Source: Actinomyces vulturis
Lineage (GTDB): Bacteria; Actinomycetota; Actinomycetes; Actinomycetales; Actinomycetaceae
Assembly: GCF_001687305.1 (NCBI RefSeq)
Contig: NZ_LZRK01000004.1
Coordinates: 310,001-374,000, forward strand
Direction of reading: 5' to 3'
DNA: 64,000 nucleotides
Below the pieces are notes generated by a model. The model saw only the letters and a program-made list of their open reading frames with translations, searched no databases and was not told where the DNA came from. Position 1 is the stretch's first letter, and every line of letters starts with the position of its first letter. Below are positions 18,183 through 27,804 of this stretch, in pieces. Made by a program: the position numbers and the translations under genes.

Positions 18183-19736
18183 GAAATTTTCCAATCTTAG
18201 ACAATGAGCACAGGCGCTCGAAAACTTTTATAAATACGGTCAATATCATCATTAAATATATAAAACACACAAAAGTTCCACCTATACATAGACGGTCACG
18301 AAACTCATCTACGCCTTTCCATTCGCCACACTCCCTTTTGAATATTTCTCTATACAAAATACCTAGAGTCACGTAATGAGCAATACAGAAAATACCGTTT
18401 GAAGCATATTAAGCACCACATAAGATAACTGATTTTCAATCAGACTACTGACATAAAATTACTTAATACAATTACTCATTTGCTTGAAGCAGAATGGGAC
18501 AGAAGTCTTGCGGGTATCGAAATAACAAGGCATCGTATGCATCTACATCTTTCCTTTGCTATAAAATCGCATACATCTGCATCTTTCCTTTGCTATAAAG
18601 ATGCTTACTTTCAGTTTCTTAAATAGATGAAACTTAAGTCAGGCAATCAATATAGTTTAGAAGAATGTCTCGTGTGTTTGGTTACGAACATACCTCCACC
18701 ATTGCCATTGGTAACACCTTTTTTTAATAGACGACTAACCAAAATCAACGTTTCCCTAATAAGTCACCTTTAAACTTCATCTGTTTACATGAAGGTTCTT
18801 TCAAATGCCGAAGAAGCAACCACTCCACATCAGTATCGAAGTGACTGTCACCTACATCCACTACCTGATAATCTGAACACAAGAAGAGCTTGTTACTTAC
18901 ATTGGTCACCTCTGAGATAGAGCGATATAGCACAAGAGCACTCAAACCTACGACCCTGCTGATACAGGCAACGAGAATAACTGTGCTTCTCGGTTCCTTG
19001 TCAGACTTGCACGGTCACGGGGTTCACTTTATATCATACTTCCCCAGTAATGCAGCGTAACACTCGAGGCTACTTTTACTGACAGGCCAAGACGTCAACA
19101 CTTCCCCAGTCACATTCACACAAAATCCGCCCCCCCCCCAAAAAAATGCCGCCCGCCTCACCTAGAGACATGCAAAGACAGGAAAGGCATAAAAGGCATC
19201 TGGACAAGGGCCCCAGATTTCATGAACTCACCTTCGGTAAGTCTGCCGATAGACACATTGATCACCTAGTTCCAACATAGCTAGGACTATGCCAATACCA
19301 ACACCTGACTCGGTTACCCCATCCAAGAGTTCTAGAAACAAACATGGAACGAGAATAAACATCCGCAATCGATAACGGCACATATATACACATCCATCAT
19401 GTAGACGTTGTATTCAATTCCCGCAGAGTGCGACGAAAAGACAGCCGTAAACAATTCCCCAGTCGCCGTACTAATCATTTATTCTCAGTTAGACTCATTC
19501 CCAGTAACAAAAGCCCCCCCATTCAGAAGCAAAACCGAGATATGTTTCCCTACCGAGGCAAGTTTCATCTCTCTCAGCATTACTGTATTGACCAAGAACA
19601 CAGCAAGTTCCCGCGTTCCTCACAGACGGCTAGCACCATAAAAAGGAGATCTCCGACAGATCCACATAGCGATAAATGAGAATGAATAGTTGTTCATAAT
19701 AACAGTCGACATTATCTATTCGGAAATAGAGATAAA
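18183..19736. other. AT-rich degenerate region
   Basis: More than 1.5 kb without a convincing gene. Frames on the minus strand at 18195-18372 and 18745-18945 are short and unsupported. A 34-bp tandem duplication lies at 18533-18600, and a run of ten C followed by seven A lies at 19130-19146. It looks like decayed accessory DNA. Confidence 0.4.
18533..18600. repeat. Two-copy 34-bp tandem repeat
   Basis: Units 18533-18566 and 18567-18600 differ at a few positions and share ATCTTTCCTTTGCTATAAA. No function is apparent. Confidence 0.7.
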
Positions 19737-20219
19737 ATGATAAAGCTACAGAAAATTACAAGCAAAAATGTTTGGGATATTTTAAAACTTCAGGTCTCCG
19801 TTAACCAGAATAATTTCGTTGCAAACAATATTGTCAGCATCATTGAAGCCTACACAACTATTACCTGTAATGGCCATGCCTTCGCGTTTGGTATCTATAA
19901 AGATGAAATGCCTGTCGGATTTCTATTGATCGGATTTGACTGCGATGATTACTGGGAAGATGCACCACAAATCGCTAAGGGAAATTACAACCTATGGCGC
20001 CTTATGATCGATAAACATCATCAAGGCCAAGGATACGGAAGAAAAGCAGTCGAACTTGCTTTAGCCTTCATTAACACCCACCCTTGCGGGCCAGCGAACT
20101 ATTGCTGGCTATCTTATGAAGAAGAAAATAATGCTGCACGCCACCTTTACCAATCGTTCGGCTTTATAGAGACAGATGAGAAGGATGGTAACGAGATTAT
20201 TGCAATACTGCAATTATAA
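19737..20219 (+). CDS. GNAT-family N-acetyltransferase
   Basis: A 160-residue acetyltransferase. The acetyl-CoA-binding motif A is LWRLMIDKHHQGQGYGRKAV (about 97-116), followed by the motif-B region NNAARHLYQSFGFIE. Length and the GFDCDDYW segment resemble BltD-like spermine/spermidine acetyltransferases, but the substrate cannot be fixed from sequence. GAGAT stands just before the ATG. The gene is isolated in AT-rich accessory DNA. Confidence 0.8.
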   Translation: MIKLQKITSKNVWDILKLQVSVNQNNFVANNIVSIIEAYTTITCNGHAFAFGIYKDEMPVGFLLIGFDCDDYWEDAPQIAKGNYNLWRLMIDKHHQGQGYGRKAVELALAFINTHPCGPANYCWLSYEEENNAARHLYQSFGFIETDEKDGNEIIAILQL

Positions 20220-20693
20220 CAATAACAACGATATTATTTGAGTGGCAGAAATATCGTTTTCCATATCCAAGTATTCAGTTCATCAATAGTTCTTACAGTA
20301 CCACCCCAAAACAATCACCAAACTAGTCTCTTCAAAATCACATACCAAGAATCCCCTCTTCTCTCGATCGCAACGATAAAAGAAAATCAAACATAAAGAG
20401 TCTGCTGATTTAAAACTGCCCCCTCATCAAAAGATCAACAATTAAATTCCCGACATAATATAGACTAAAGGCGGGAGCACTCGTTCTCTATTTCCTTAAG
20501 ACACAAGTCGTCAAGGTAATGAACCGCTGTCAAGCATTAAGAAAACAACTATTTCCAGCCTCATCTCACCGATGACCTTAACCAATAGAAGAAAATAAAT
20601 AATCATCCTCAGAAAACATAGTCGACCTCAACATTATGTAATGTCTTGGGCTACGTTAATAGCCTGTCAATATGTGGGTTGCTTGGTAACGGT
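20220..20693. other. Gene-free stretch
   Basis: AT-rich sequence between the acetyltransferase gene and the MFS remnant. No supported gene or strong repeat was seen. Confidence 0.4.
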
Positions 20694-21596
20694 TCACACG
20701 TCCCGGACGAGAAGTGGCGCAAAGCGCAGGACGATGATGGCAACGGGGCAGACAATAAATAACTCATGTTCGCCTACATATCCGGACACGGGGCCAATCA
20801 GTACCTGTGACAGTGGCACAGGGGCAAAGGAGAGCAGGTCATCAATAGAGGCAACCCGTGACAGTTCACTGCGTGGAACCCTTCTTTGAAGAGTCGAATC
20901 GTATGTCACGCCAGCAGCGGTGATCCCGAATGCAGAAACAAAGACAACAACACAAACGAGAGTGATCGGGGTAGAGACGCCAAGTGACAGAAGCGGCGAA
21001 GCACTCATCGACCCCAAAATGAGTCCGGAAACCAATGGATTTCTGAACCGTAGTTTGAGAAGAACAATACTCGCACACAACAATTCGGTTGCTCGGACAG
21101 AGAGGATGACGCCCCATAAGGCCACGCGTATTCTTCCCGAACTAACGCGGAGCCAAGTACCTGCCAAGGACCGATAGCGAACAGATTAATCATCGTGTAG
21201 GTCAGGCTCAGCGTCCATACCCAACGCAGACATATGAAAATGGACAAGCCTTCTTTGAGTTCCGTGATCATATTGCTCGTGCGGGTATTAGTCGACATTC
21301 TGCCTGGCAGTTAACTAAAGAAAAATGCTGCAAGCAGGAACGTCATCGCATCGATGATCAGTACACGCCGCCACCGACGAATGCAACGAGCACGCCCGCT
21401 ATCGTGGGGCCAAGAATTTTGCTGGCGTTCTTTGACGTGGCCAGCGCAGCATTAACTCATTGAATGTAGATCTCATCCACCAGATCAGGGACGATTCCGC
21501 GCAGTGCGGGAGAAGAAAACACGCTGACCATTCCGCTTCCCACAAGTTCGATCGTGCGAGCGATGAAAAAGAGTAAAAACTGCTTATTGGCACCAA
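20694..21596 (-). pseudogene. MFS efflux transporter remnant
   Basis: Three minus-strand pieces in different frames (21399-21596, 21005-21298, 20694-21167) together read as the middle and C-terminal half of an EntS/MefA-like major facilitator protein. Pieces include FGANKQFLLFF, TRTSNMITELKEGLSIF and a final VLIGPVSGYVGEHELFIVC. In-frame stops and at least two frameshifts rule out a product. The N-terminal third is missing. Sequence to about 21840 may be further decayed coding DNA. The intact MFS gene at 28930 belongs to the same broad family. Confidence 0.65.
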
Positions 21597-21997
21597 ACAC
21601 GCGTGTTCCCCAATCCGTTAAAAATTAAACTATATCCACGGAAGTTCAATCATTCTTGAACCGTAGATACCGAACCATCTCCAGCAAGGTAGGTCAGATC
21701 GCAAAGCGTTGCACAAATCATCAGGGGGATTACCACCCGCCATCTCCCGAACCAGGAAAGATCGGTGGAAATCGATGCGCCGAACAGACACAACACACCG
21801 ATAACAAATAACTTCTCATCAGGTTTCTTAAGGATGTGGCCTCCTCACCCTAGGCGGCAAAATCGTTCACCGCACCCATGCTAGCGCGCCACCATTTTCA
21901 ACGTGTCAAAGCGACCACATCGCCTCAACAATCAGGTTGTTCTTCTGAAATCATTACAGCGGTATTTACATACTCAATAACGTCCGCCGAATCTATA

Positions 21998-22045
21998 GCA
22001 AAGAAAAACAGCCATATCTTAGAGAAAACTAAGAGTGGTGGAATT
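21998..22045 (-). repeat. Diverged copy of the tmRNA downstream region, probable old left end of the prophage
   Basis: Matches 59227-59274 at 40 of 48 positions without gaps, in the same orientation. The shared part covers the terminator just downstream of the tmRNA gene. The tmRNA 3' core itself is not recognisable here. It lies just outside the first phage remnant (portal). Confidence 0.6.
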
Positions 22046-22192
22046 GCCTAAAGTTTTTAGCGTCAGCGAATAATACAAAGAGGCTGTTCGGTGTATTTTC
22101 CCCACGGTGGATGCACTCCTACGTGAGATGAGTACAAAACCTGGTCAGTTGGGTGCAGTATTGCAGAATAGATCACCTCACCATTAGCAGGG

Positions 22193-22616
22193 TTAGTTTG
22201 AAACAGACACTAACAGCCATGGACCGTGGAGGCCGTCGACCATGTGAAGTGGGATGCGAAAGGCACGGACAACCTCGTTAATCTGAAATATCTGTATCTC
22301 AGAGATACCTCCCCCTCTGTGAGATGCCAATCGCCGTGTACTTCCTATCATCCTTAACCACCGCGGTCTTACCCACATTCTCTGATACGCCCTTCGAACG
22401 TTCGCGCTGCTGATACAAGTACAACAGCAGCGAGGCGACACCTTCAGCCAAAATGCGGACGCAGACGTAGACGGCGGTCATCTGCATCGCGCTGCGTTCC
22501 GTCACCGACTTGCCGCTGCTGGTGGGAGATGCGAAGAACTCAGTGTTAGTCAACGACCAGTTGTTTTGCGGTGATGGTGGGTCGGGTTTGAGGCCGAGCC
22601 AGGATAGGAAGCCCAT
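22193..22616 (-). pseudogene. Phage portal protein, internally deleted
   Basis: The N-terminus (from 22616) reads MGFLSWLGLKPDPPS, then the portal block MTAVYVCVRILAEGVASLLL. Soon after, the frame changes, and a second frame ending at 22193 contains FQINEVVRAFRIPLHMV, which is the C-terminal portal motif before the stem. About 250 central residues of an HK97-type portal are missing, so the product cannot be functional. Genes that normally follow (protease, capsid, tail) are absent. Confidence 0.75.
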
Positions 22617-22643
22617 TAGATTGCTCTCCTTGTTGAATATGCG

Positions 22644-22679
22644 CAGGGGTCCCCCAGTAGATTTACTGGAGGACCCCTG
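22644..22679 (-). terminator. Hairpin between the 108-residue phage gene and the portal remnant
   Basis: CAGGGGTCC and GGACCCCTG arms plus an inner CCAGT/ACTGG pairing, with a six-base loop. No U-run. Confidence 0.5.
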
Positions 22680-22693
22680 TGATGGTGTTGTCG

Positions 22694-23020
22694 TCAGTCA
22701 AGAACTTCAATCTCTGTCATGTAGACGACAGGGTTTCGGGACTCGTATCGGCGGATGACCTTACCGATCAACTCGTCGTCTTTCAGTGGCCGTACCAGAA
22801 TGGAAACTCGACCTGATCCTTCGTCAAGGTCTTTTTCCACCCCCGCGATACGGGCAACGGCCATGACTCGGTTTTCAGAGTCCAAGACAATTAGCTTGGT
22901 GCAGTCGACAATGCGTGCGGCACTGGCTTTCCACCACTGCCGTCCCCGCTCCAGCCATTCGTCGAACCCCCAGTCGGTCTGAGCGTCGTTCACTCGAGTG
23001 ATTACAATTTCCGAAGCCAT
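22694..23020 (-). CDS. Small phage protein between TerL and portal, function unknown
   Basis: A 108-residue protein starting MASEIVITRVNDAQ; AGGAG lies seven bases before the ATG. It has a conserved-looking core, RQWWKASAARIVDCTKLIVL then RVMAVARIAGVEKD. This resembles small beta-barrel proteins of PUA/ASCH type, but I cannot assign a family. It lies in the packaging module after the large terminase. The frame is open upstream to 23104 without a better start. Confidence 0.6.
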   Translation of the reverse strand: MASEIVITRVNDAQTDWGFDEWLERGRQWWKASAARIVDCTKLIVLDSENRVMAVARIAGVEKDLDEGSGRVSILVRPLKDDELIGKVIRRYESRNPVVYMTEIEVLD

Positions 23021-23141
23021 TAAAGAACTCCTGTCTTCCGGGTCGGAACCCCATGTCCCGCGCTTCCCATGCTTCAAGTAAAGCATATGACGCATGGGAA
23101 GCAAACCTGAATAAGGTTATTGTGTTGAAAGTCACGTTTCA

Positions 23142-24752
23142 TTATAGAAGCAGTAGCCCACGCCGATCGTAAACGCTCTCGCTGGCTGGCCCTGCCCCGC
23201 ATCTAATCGCCCGGTCTAGGCCCATGATGGTGGCGACGACCCCGTCGATTTTCTCGGTGGATTTTTCTTTGTCGGGTTTGATGTTCCCGGCGGGGTCTTG
23301 GCGGATGAAAATGTTGTCCATCATCCACCGCAAAACCGGATGCCCATCATGGGCCAGCTTGCCCTCCAGCACCAGCTTCATTAGTTCTTTGGTTGGTGGG
23401 GACATGTCTTTAAAGCCTTGCCCGAAGGGAACAACGGTTAAGCCCATGTGGTCGAGGTTTTGGGTCATTTGGACTGCGCCCCACCTATCGAACGACACCT
23501 CCCGCAAATCGTAGGTTTCAGAGATTTGTTCGATGGCTTGTTCAATCGCCGTGTAGTGGACCACGTTCCCCTCGGTGAGCTTCAAGTGTCCTTGCCTGAC
23601 CCAGAGGTCGTATGGGACTCGGTCGCGAAGGACGCGGCGGTCAATGTTGTCTTCTGGGATCCAAAAGTGCGGGACTACAAAGTACGGCTCGCCTGCTTCT
23701 TCGGGTGGGAAGACTTGGACGAACGCCGTGATGTCCGTGGTGGATGACAAATCCAGCCCGCCGTAGCAGACTCGGCCCCGCAGTTGCTCTGGCCGGAAGT
23801 CGCGCTTGCATGCATCCCACGCTGCCATGGGCATCCACCGCACGGACTGTTTCACCCACTGGTTCAATCTGAGTTGGCGGAAGGAGTTTTCTTCGGCAGG
23901 GTTCTGCTTCGCTGACTCGCAGGCCGCCCGCACTTTGTCGATCCCAACCGTGATGCCAAGGGATGGGTTGGCCTTGGCCCAAACGGTTTCGTCGGTCCAG
24001 TCATCGTCCTGATCGGCCCCATAAATTACGGGATAGAAGGTCGGGTCAATCTTCCTGCCCTCTAAGATGTCTTGGGCTTTTTGGTGAGTCTCGTAGCAAA
24101 TCGAGTTGGTGTCCGACCCTGCCGTCGTAATCAAGAAGTAGAGGGGTTGGGTGCGGGCATCCCCACTGCCTTTGGTCATGACGTCGAATAGGCGGCGGTC
24201 GGGCTGGGTGTGCAGCTCGTCAAAGACCACGCCGTGAATGTTGAACCCATGCTTGCTGTAGGCTTCAGCGCTGAGCACCTGGTAGAAGCTGTTGGTGGGC
24301 TGGAAGACGATCCGCTTTTGGCTGGCCAGAATCTTCACCCGGCGGGATAGTGCGGGTGAGTTGCGGACCATGTCGGCTGCGACCTCGAACACGATGGAGG
24401 CTTGCTGGCGGTCTGCTGCGCACTCGTAGACCTCGGCACGCTCCTCACCATCCCCACACGTGAGCAGTAGTGCCACTGCGGCAGCGAGCTCGCTCTTGCC
24501 CATCTTTTTGGGGATCTCAACGTAGGCGGTGTTGAACTGGCGGAACCCGTCCGCCTTGAGGGTGCCGAACAGGTCACGAATGATCTGCTCTTGCCAATCA
24601 ATCAGTTCGAAGGGTTTGCCGGCCCAGCGGCCCTTGGTGTGGGTCAGGGCCTGGATGAACGCAACCGCATAGTCGGCAGAGCGTTTGTCGTAGTGGGAGC
24701 CGTCTGCCATAAAGCGGGTCGGCTCATAGTTCTCAAGACGACGCATGGCCAT
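23142..24752 (-). CDS. terL: Phage terminase large subunit
   Basis: A 536-residue HK97/lambda-like terminase. The N-terminal ATPase has the deviant P-loop IPKKMGKSE (about 81-89) and Walker B GVVFDELH. The C-terminal RNase-H-like nuclease starts at YGGLDLSSTTD, whose first aspartate is a catalytic metal ligand, and ends with EKSTEKIDGVVATIMGLDRA. It should cut and pump phage DNA. Start at 24752 after GGGAG. It appears intact, unlike the neighbouring portal gene. Confidence 0.93.
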   Translation of the reverse strand: MAMRRLENYEPTRFMADGSHYDKRSADYAVAFIQALTHTKGRWAGKPFELIDWQEQIIRDLFGTLKADGFRQFNTAYVEIPKKMGKSELAAAVALLLTCGDGEERAEVYECAADRQQASIVFEVAADMVRNSPALSRRVKILASQKRIVFQPTNSFYQVLSAEAYSKHGFNIHGVVFDELHTQPDRRLFDVMTKGSGDARTQPLYFLITTAGSDTNSICYETHQKAQDILEGRKIDPTFYPVIYGADQDDDWTDETVWAKANPSLGITVGIDKVRAACESAKQNPAEENSFRQLRLNQWVKQSVRWMPMAAWDACKRDFRPEQLRGRVCYGGLDLSSTTDITAFVQVFPPEEAGEPYFVVPHFWIPEDNIDRRVLRDRVPYDLWVRQGHLKLTEGNVVHYTAIEQAIEQISETYDLREVSFDRWGAVQMTQNLDHMGLTVVPFGQGFKDMSPPTKELMKLVLEGKLAHDGHPVLRWMMDNIFIRQDPAGNIKPDKEKSTEKIDGVVATIMGLDRAIRCGAGPASESVYDRRGLLLL

Positions 24753-24936
24753 GGCGTTGCTCCCTTCATGGTTTGGTGGCTTGCGGCAGTTCTCTGTGCG
24801 GGAATCGGCTGGATTTCCTGCCGTGTTTAAGTGATTGCGGGGTATAGAAAAGGCCCCACCAACTTGGTGGAGCGTCAGTGTTGTGAAAAGAGGGCCAGCC
24901 CGCCCGTCCTCGGGGTGGGTCTGGCTAGTGGGCCGC
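24753..24936 (-). other. Spacer with hairpin before terL
   Basis: Contains a short stem CTCCACCAA/TTGGTGGAG near 24852-24875, of the kind seen after several genes in this cluster. No gene. Confidence 0.4.
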
Positions 24937-25515
24937 TTAGGCGTTCTTGATTGCCCAGGTCAGGGCTTCTGGGTAGCCTTCGGCGCGCATCCGGTTGAAG
25001 TCGAAGCCTTCTTCGTTCCAGGTGGCTAGTTGGTAGGTGCCACCAGGTTGTTTGGTGTAGATGGCGGGGACTTTGCGCCAACCGGTCGCGTTGGCCCAGG
25101 TGGTGTAGATCAGCGCGTACTTGTCGCCTCCGATTGGGATCCAGACGTTGTCGATGCCGTGGGTTCCCACCCGGCCTGCCTCGTCCTCATCGTTGAGGGT
25201 TTCTGGGGCGGGGTGGATGACCTTGTTGTCGGCCTCGGTGTAGACCTCGCCCTCGCTCTTGACTACCTGTGTGATGCCTTCTGTGTGTGCGGCGTCTAGG
25301 CCGGCTTGGAAGGCCTGCTCCATCAGGCGGCGAAGCGACCCGATGGTCATTTCGGCCCAGTCGAAGCCGTCCGAGCCCCTCGATAGGAGCGTGTCGATGC
25401 CGGCGTATTCATCAGCGATAGCGATGTCTTCGAGCAGGCGGCGCAGCTCCCCGGTGCTGATGACCTCACTCTTAGCGGCCTTACCGGTGGTCTTGGTGGT
25501 GTTCTTGGTGTTCAT
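24937..25515 (-). CDS. Phage protein of unknown function
   Basis: A 192-residue acidic protein beginning MNTKNTTKTTGKAAKSE. The middle has predicted helices (GELRRLLEDIAIADEYAG) and the C-terminal half a beta-rich segment, WIPIGGDKYALIYTTW. I do not recognise the family. It is the first of four neighbouring genes each preceded by the same promoter-like repeat, so it is probably expressed on its own. Confidence 0.65.
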   Translation of the reverse strand: MNTKNTTKTTGKAAKSEVISTGELRRLLEDIAIADEYAGIDTLLSRGSDGFDWAEMTIGSLRRLMEQAFQAGLDAAHTEGITQVVKSEGEVYTEADNKVIHPAPETLNDEDEAGRVGTHGIDNVWIPIGGDKYALIYTTWANATGWRKVPAIYTKQPGGTYQLATWNEEGFDFNRMRAEGYPEALTWAIKNA

Positions 25516-25593
25516 CGTGGTTACCCTTTCACTCTCTTAGGGCTGTTGCCCTATGGTTTCCTTGTGTAACCATTTACGCTTAGAAACACACTC

Positions 25594-25623
25594 TTATCCA
25601 GCCGGTTTGGCCTTTATTAGCAA
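25594..25623 (-). promoter_or_regulatory. Repeated phage promoter, copy 1
   Basis: On the minus strand TTGCTA (25623-25618) is followed after 18 bases by GGATAA (25599-25594) and then TGTG. It sits about 80 bases before the gene at 25515. An upstream conserved AGAGATG block lies near 25640-25650. Confidence 0.5.
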
Positions 25624-25735
25624 CGAAAAGCAGCGGTGTACATCTCTAAACCGCCTCCCCAAACAGACCCTGGTCTTGGGTGTAAAAAGACCGCAACCAC
25701 CAAGCATTGGGTGGTGCGGTTGCGGGGCGCGGTTT

Positions 25736-26013
25736 TTAGTTGTTCATGGCCCAGGCGATCGCGCTGCCGTTGTCCGCGAAGTACTCATCCGAGGCCGCTA
25801 CCTGTTCGAGGGCGCATTCGCTGGCGCTGCGGGCGTCCTTACCCCAGCCGGGGACCGGGGCTTCGACCATGCGGTAGGTTTCGGCCTGCCAGCCGTTGTC
25901 CTTGCCGCTCATGTAGCGATAGGTGGCGACCAGGACCCTCTCCCATGCTGGAGGATGATGCGCTGGGCGGTGGTCTCGGCCAGGGTCTCCATCGTGGTCT
26001 TCGTGGTGTTCAT
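25736..26013 (-). pseudogene. Small phage gene with a one-base frameshift
   Basis: It starts at an ATG (26013) reading MNTTKTTMETLAETTAQ. After about 22 codons the meaningful frame changes to one reading VLVATYRYMSGKDNGWQ and ending SAIAWAMNN at 25736. The total of 278 bases is not a multiple of three. A single missing base near 25945-25955 would restore a protein of about 92 residues. The product is unknown; the MNTTKTT start resembles that of the gene at 25515. Confidence 0.6.
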
Positions 26014-26079
26014 TGTGCTTGCCTTTCCTTGCTCCCTAGCGTGTTCCAGCTGTAACCATTAAGGCTTGAACTTCCACAC

Positions 26080-26108
26080 TTATCCAGTTGTTTCCCGCCT
26101 ATTTGCAA
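26080..26108 (-). promoter_or_regulatory. Repeated phage promoter, copy 2
   Basis: TTGCAA (26108-26103), 17-base spacer, GGATAA (26085-26080), then TGTG, about 67 bases before the start at 26013. AGAGATGCATACCGCTAG lies further upstream. Confidence 0.5.
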
Positions 26109-26131
26109 GGTTTTTCTAGCGGTATGCATCT

Positions 26132-26461
26132 CTAGTTCACGGCCCGGGCTTGGGCGTGGGCGAAGCCGATGCGATAAGCGTCAATGAGCATGGCACGAAG
26201 TTGAACCGTGTCGATTTCGAAGGGCCCGAGATCCTCACACCTAGTTGGGGTCAGGGTGATGAAGTCGGGTTCGTAGTCCTCACAAACCACTTCGAGGGCG
26301 CGGATTACTTCAGCGGGTGCTTGGCCCTGCTCGGCGGCGTACCAGGCGGTTGCCCACTCGGGCAGTCCCAGGCAGGCCAGACCCTCAGGCAGCCCCCTGT
26401 CGGCCGAAGGTGAGGCGTAGTTGGCGCTCAAGGTGGGTGCGGGGATGGTTGCGGTGGTCAT
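26132..26461 (-). CDS. Small phage protein of unknown function
   Basis: A 109-residue protein, MTTATIPAPTLSANYAS, with helical segments LPEWATAWYAAEQGQAP and TVQLRAMLIDAYRIGFAHAQ. No family is recognised. GGAG precedes the ATG. It is preceded by copy 3 of the repeated promoter, and the TATLTP-like composition fits the GC-rich phage genes around it. Confidence 0.6.
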   Translation of the reverse strand: MTTATIPAPTLSANYASPSADRGLPEGLACLGLPEWATAWYAAEQGQAPAEVIRALEVVCEDYEPDFITLTPTRCEDLGPFEIDTVQLRAMLIDAYRIGFAHAQARAVN

Positions 26462-26541
26462 TATTGTCTCCAGATCTCTCGGTGGTCAGCGGGTGCTGGC
26501 CGGTGGTTGTGTCAACAACAATCAACGCTTACTTCCACAGT

Positions 26542-26570
26542 TATATCCAGTCCAAAAGCCGCTTATTCAA
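26542..26570 (-). promoter_or_regulatory. Repeated phage promoter, copy 3
   Basis: TTGAAT (26570-26565), 17-base spacer, GATATA (26547-26542), then CTGTG, about 85 bases before the start at 26461. The upstream AGAGATGCAAACCGCTA block is conserved with copies 1 and 2. Confidence 0.5.
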
Positions 26571-26659
26571 AGGGAAAAGTAGCGGTTTGCATCTCTAGTG
26601 AAACGCCTGGCCGACACCCTGGTTTTGGTGGGTGCCGGCAGGGTTGAGTGGGGCGGGTT

Positions 26660-27594
26660 TTAGAGGAGGATGTAGGAGTCCTCCCCAGGCACCAGCCCCA
26701 AGGTCGAGCCGTTATCCCACGCCACATGCAGCGTCCCTAGGTCATCGACATGGTTAATGGTGCCCTCAGTGCCCGGGGTGAGGGTGGTGTAAGGGTCGCT
26801 CGTGTCATCGAGGCGAACCCTGCGCCCCACCAGCGACGGCTTCACCGCAGGCTGGACATCCTCGACTGGTGGGGTGCGCCAAGCCGCCGAACCCGCCAGG
26901 TCACCCATCAGCGTCTTGCGTAGCGCCTTGTGTTCGGGGCCGATGAAGCCCAGGCGCAGCAGGAAGCAGCGCATCACATACCTTGGATTCGCCTCCGCCT
27001 TCGCCTTAGCAGTCACCCGCTTGGCATCCCGAGCCATGGTGAGCATCGCACCAAACAACTCGGTGAGGGCATGAGCCTGAGCTGGGGTGCAGGGGCGAGC
27101 GATCCAAGGCATCGAAACCGTCTCGTCGGTGACCTTGATGGGCAGGTCCTCAAGGTTCAGAGCAGCCTGAATCAGCGGACCCTTCGCACTCACCAGCGCC
27201 TGGAACCGCTCTAGGGCAGCATCGGTGAGGGTAGTGCGCGGGATGGTGACAGTCACGCCGTCAGCCACCAACTCTTCTGGCTCTACCTCGACGGGTTTGG
27301 TGGTGCGGGGTTGTTTGGTTTCAAGCCAGTGACGTAGGTCGAAGAGGTTGTCTGGGTAGAAGTCATCCTCCCCAAGCAACCCCAGCAGGTCGCGCACATC
27401 CTTCTTAGAAGGCCCCTTCCCCTCCCACCTGATCGTGCCGTTACGGGCGACGATTGCGGGGCCGACCTGGTACTCATAACTGAGCGCACCAAGGTGCGGG
27501 GCTTGGTGTCGTAGAGGGCTTGGAGGTTGGTGACGATGTTGGAGCGTTTACCAGCCGGCAGGTCATAGTCGAAGGTGACTGTCTGAGTGTTCAT
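26660..27594 (-). pseudogene. Phage gene with a frameshift, about 310 residues
   Basis: It starts at 27594 with MNTQTVTFDYDLPAGKRSN. Near 27485 the frame breaks after LYDTKPRTL, and the next frame continues with GALSYEYQVGPAIVARNG and then DVRDLLGLLGEDDFYPD to the stop at 26660. The C-terminal part includes a KOW/SH3-like strand pattern, GTEGTINHVDDLGTLHVAWD, of the kind seen in small nucleic-acid-associated proteins. Whether the shift is decay, an error or recoding is open; the point of change has no classical slippery heptamer. Function unknown. Confidence 0.65.
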
Positions 27595-27663
27595 GGTTGT
27601 GTGTTCTCCCTTGTGAGTTATCGGGGTTTTTCTGTCAACAACATGAACCCTTAGAAACACAGG

Positions 27664-27692
27664 TTTATCCAGTCCAAAATCGGCTCAAACGC
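27664..27692 (-). promoter_or_regulatory. Repeated phage promoter, copy 4
   Basis: GGATAAACCTGTG block with the -10-like GATAAA at 27669-27664, about 71 bases before the start at 27594. The -35-like partner (GCGTTT or TTTGAG) is less clear than in the other copies. Confidence 0.4.
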
Positions 27693-27740
27693 CAAGGAAT
27701 GTAGCGTTCTAGAGCACACCTCAAAGTAAGGCTTTGGCTG

Positions 27741-27773
27741 CCCCGGATAAGTGGTGGCATCACTTATCCGGGG
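27741..27773 (-). terminator. Hairpin after the methyltransferase remnant
   Basis: Perfect 13-bp stem CCCCGGATAAGTG (27741-27753) with its complement (27761-27773) and a 7-base loop. Similar hairpins follow the other genes of this cluster. Confidence 0.55.
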
Positions 27774-27804
27774 CCAGAAAGCCAGTCAGTTCCCACACAG
27801 AGAA

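Noticed and set aside
18195-18372. Start of a 114-codon minus-strand frame with one hydrophobic stretch
   Set aside because: Its second half runs out of frame through the membrane protein gene and the start is a GTG without a ribosome site. A frameshifted upstream extension is possible but not supported.
18745-18945. 66-codon minus-strand frame
   Set aside because: Isolated in degenerate DNA, with no ribosome site and no recognisable feature.
25553-26062. Long plus-strand frame of 169 codons
   Set aside because: It lies antisense to the frameshifted phage gene and its promoter repeat, and its composition is that of a shadow of GC-rich minus-strand genes.
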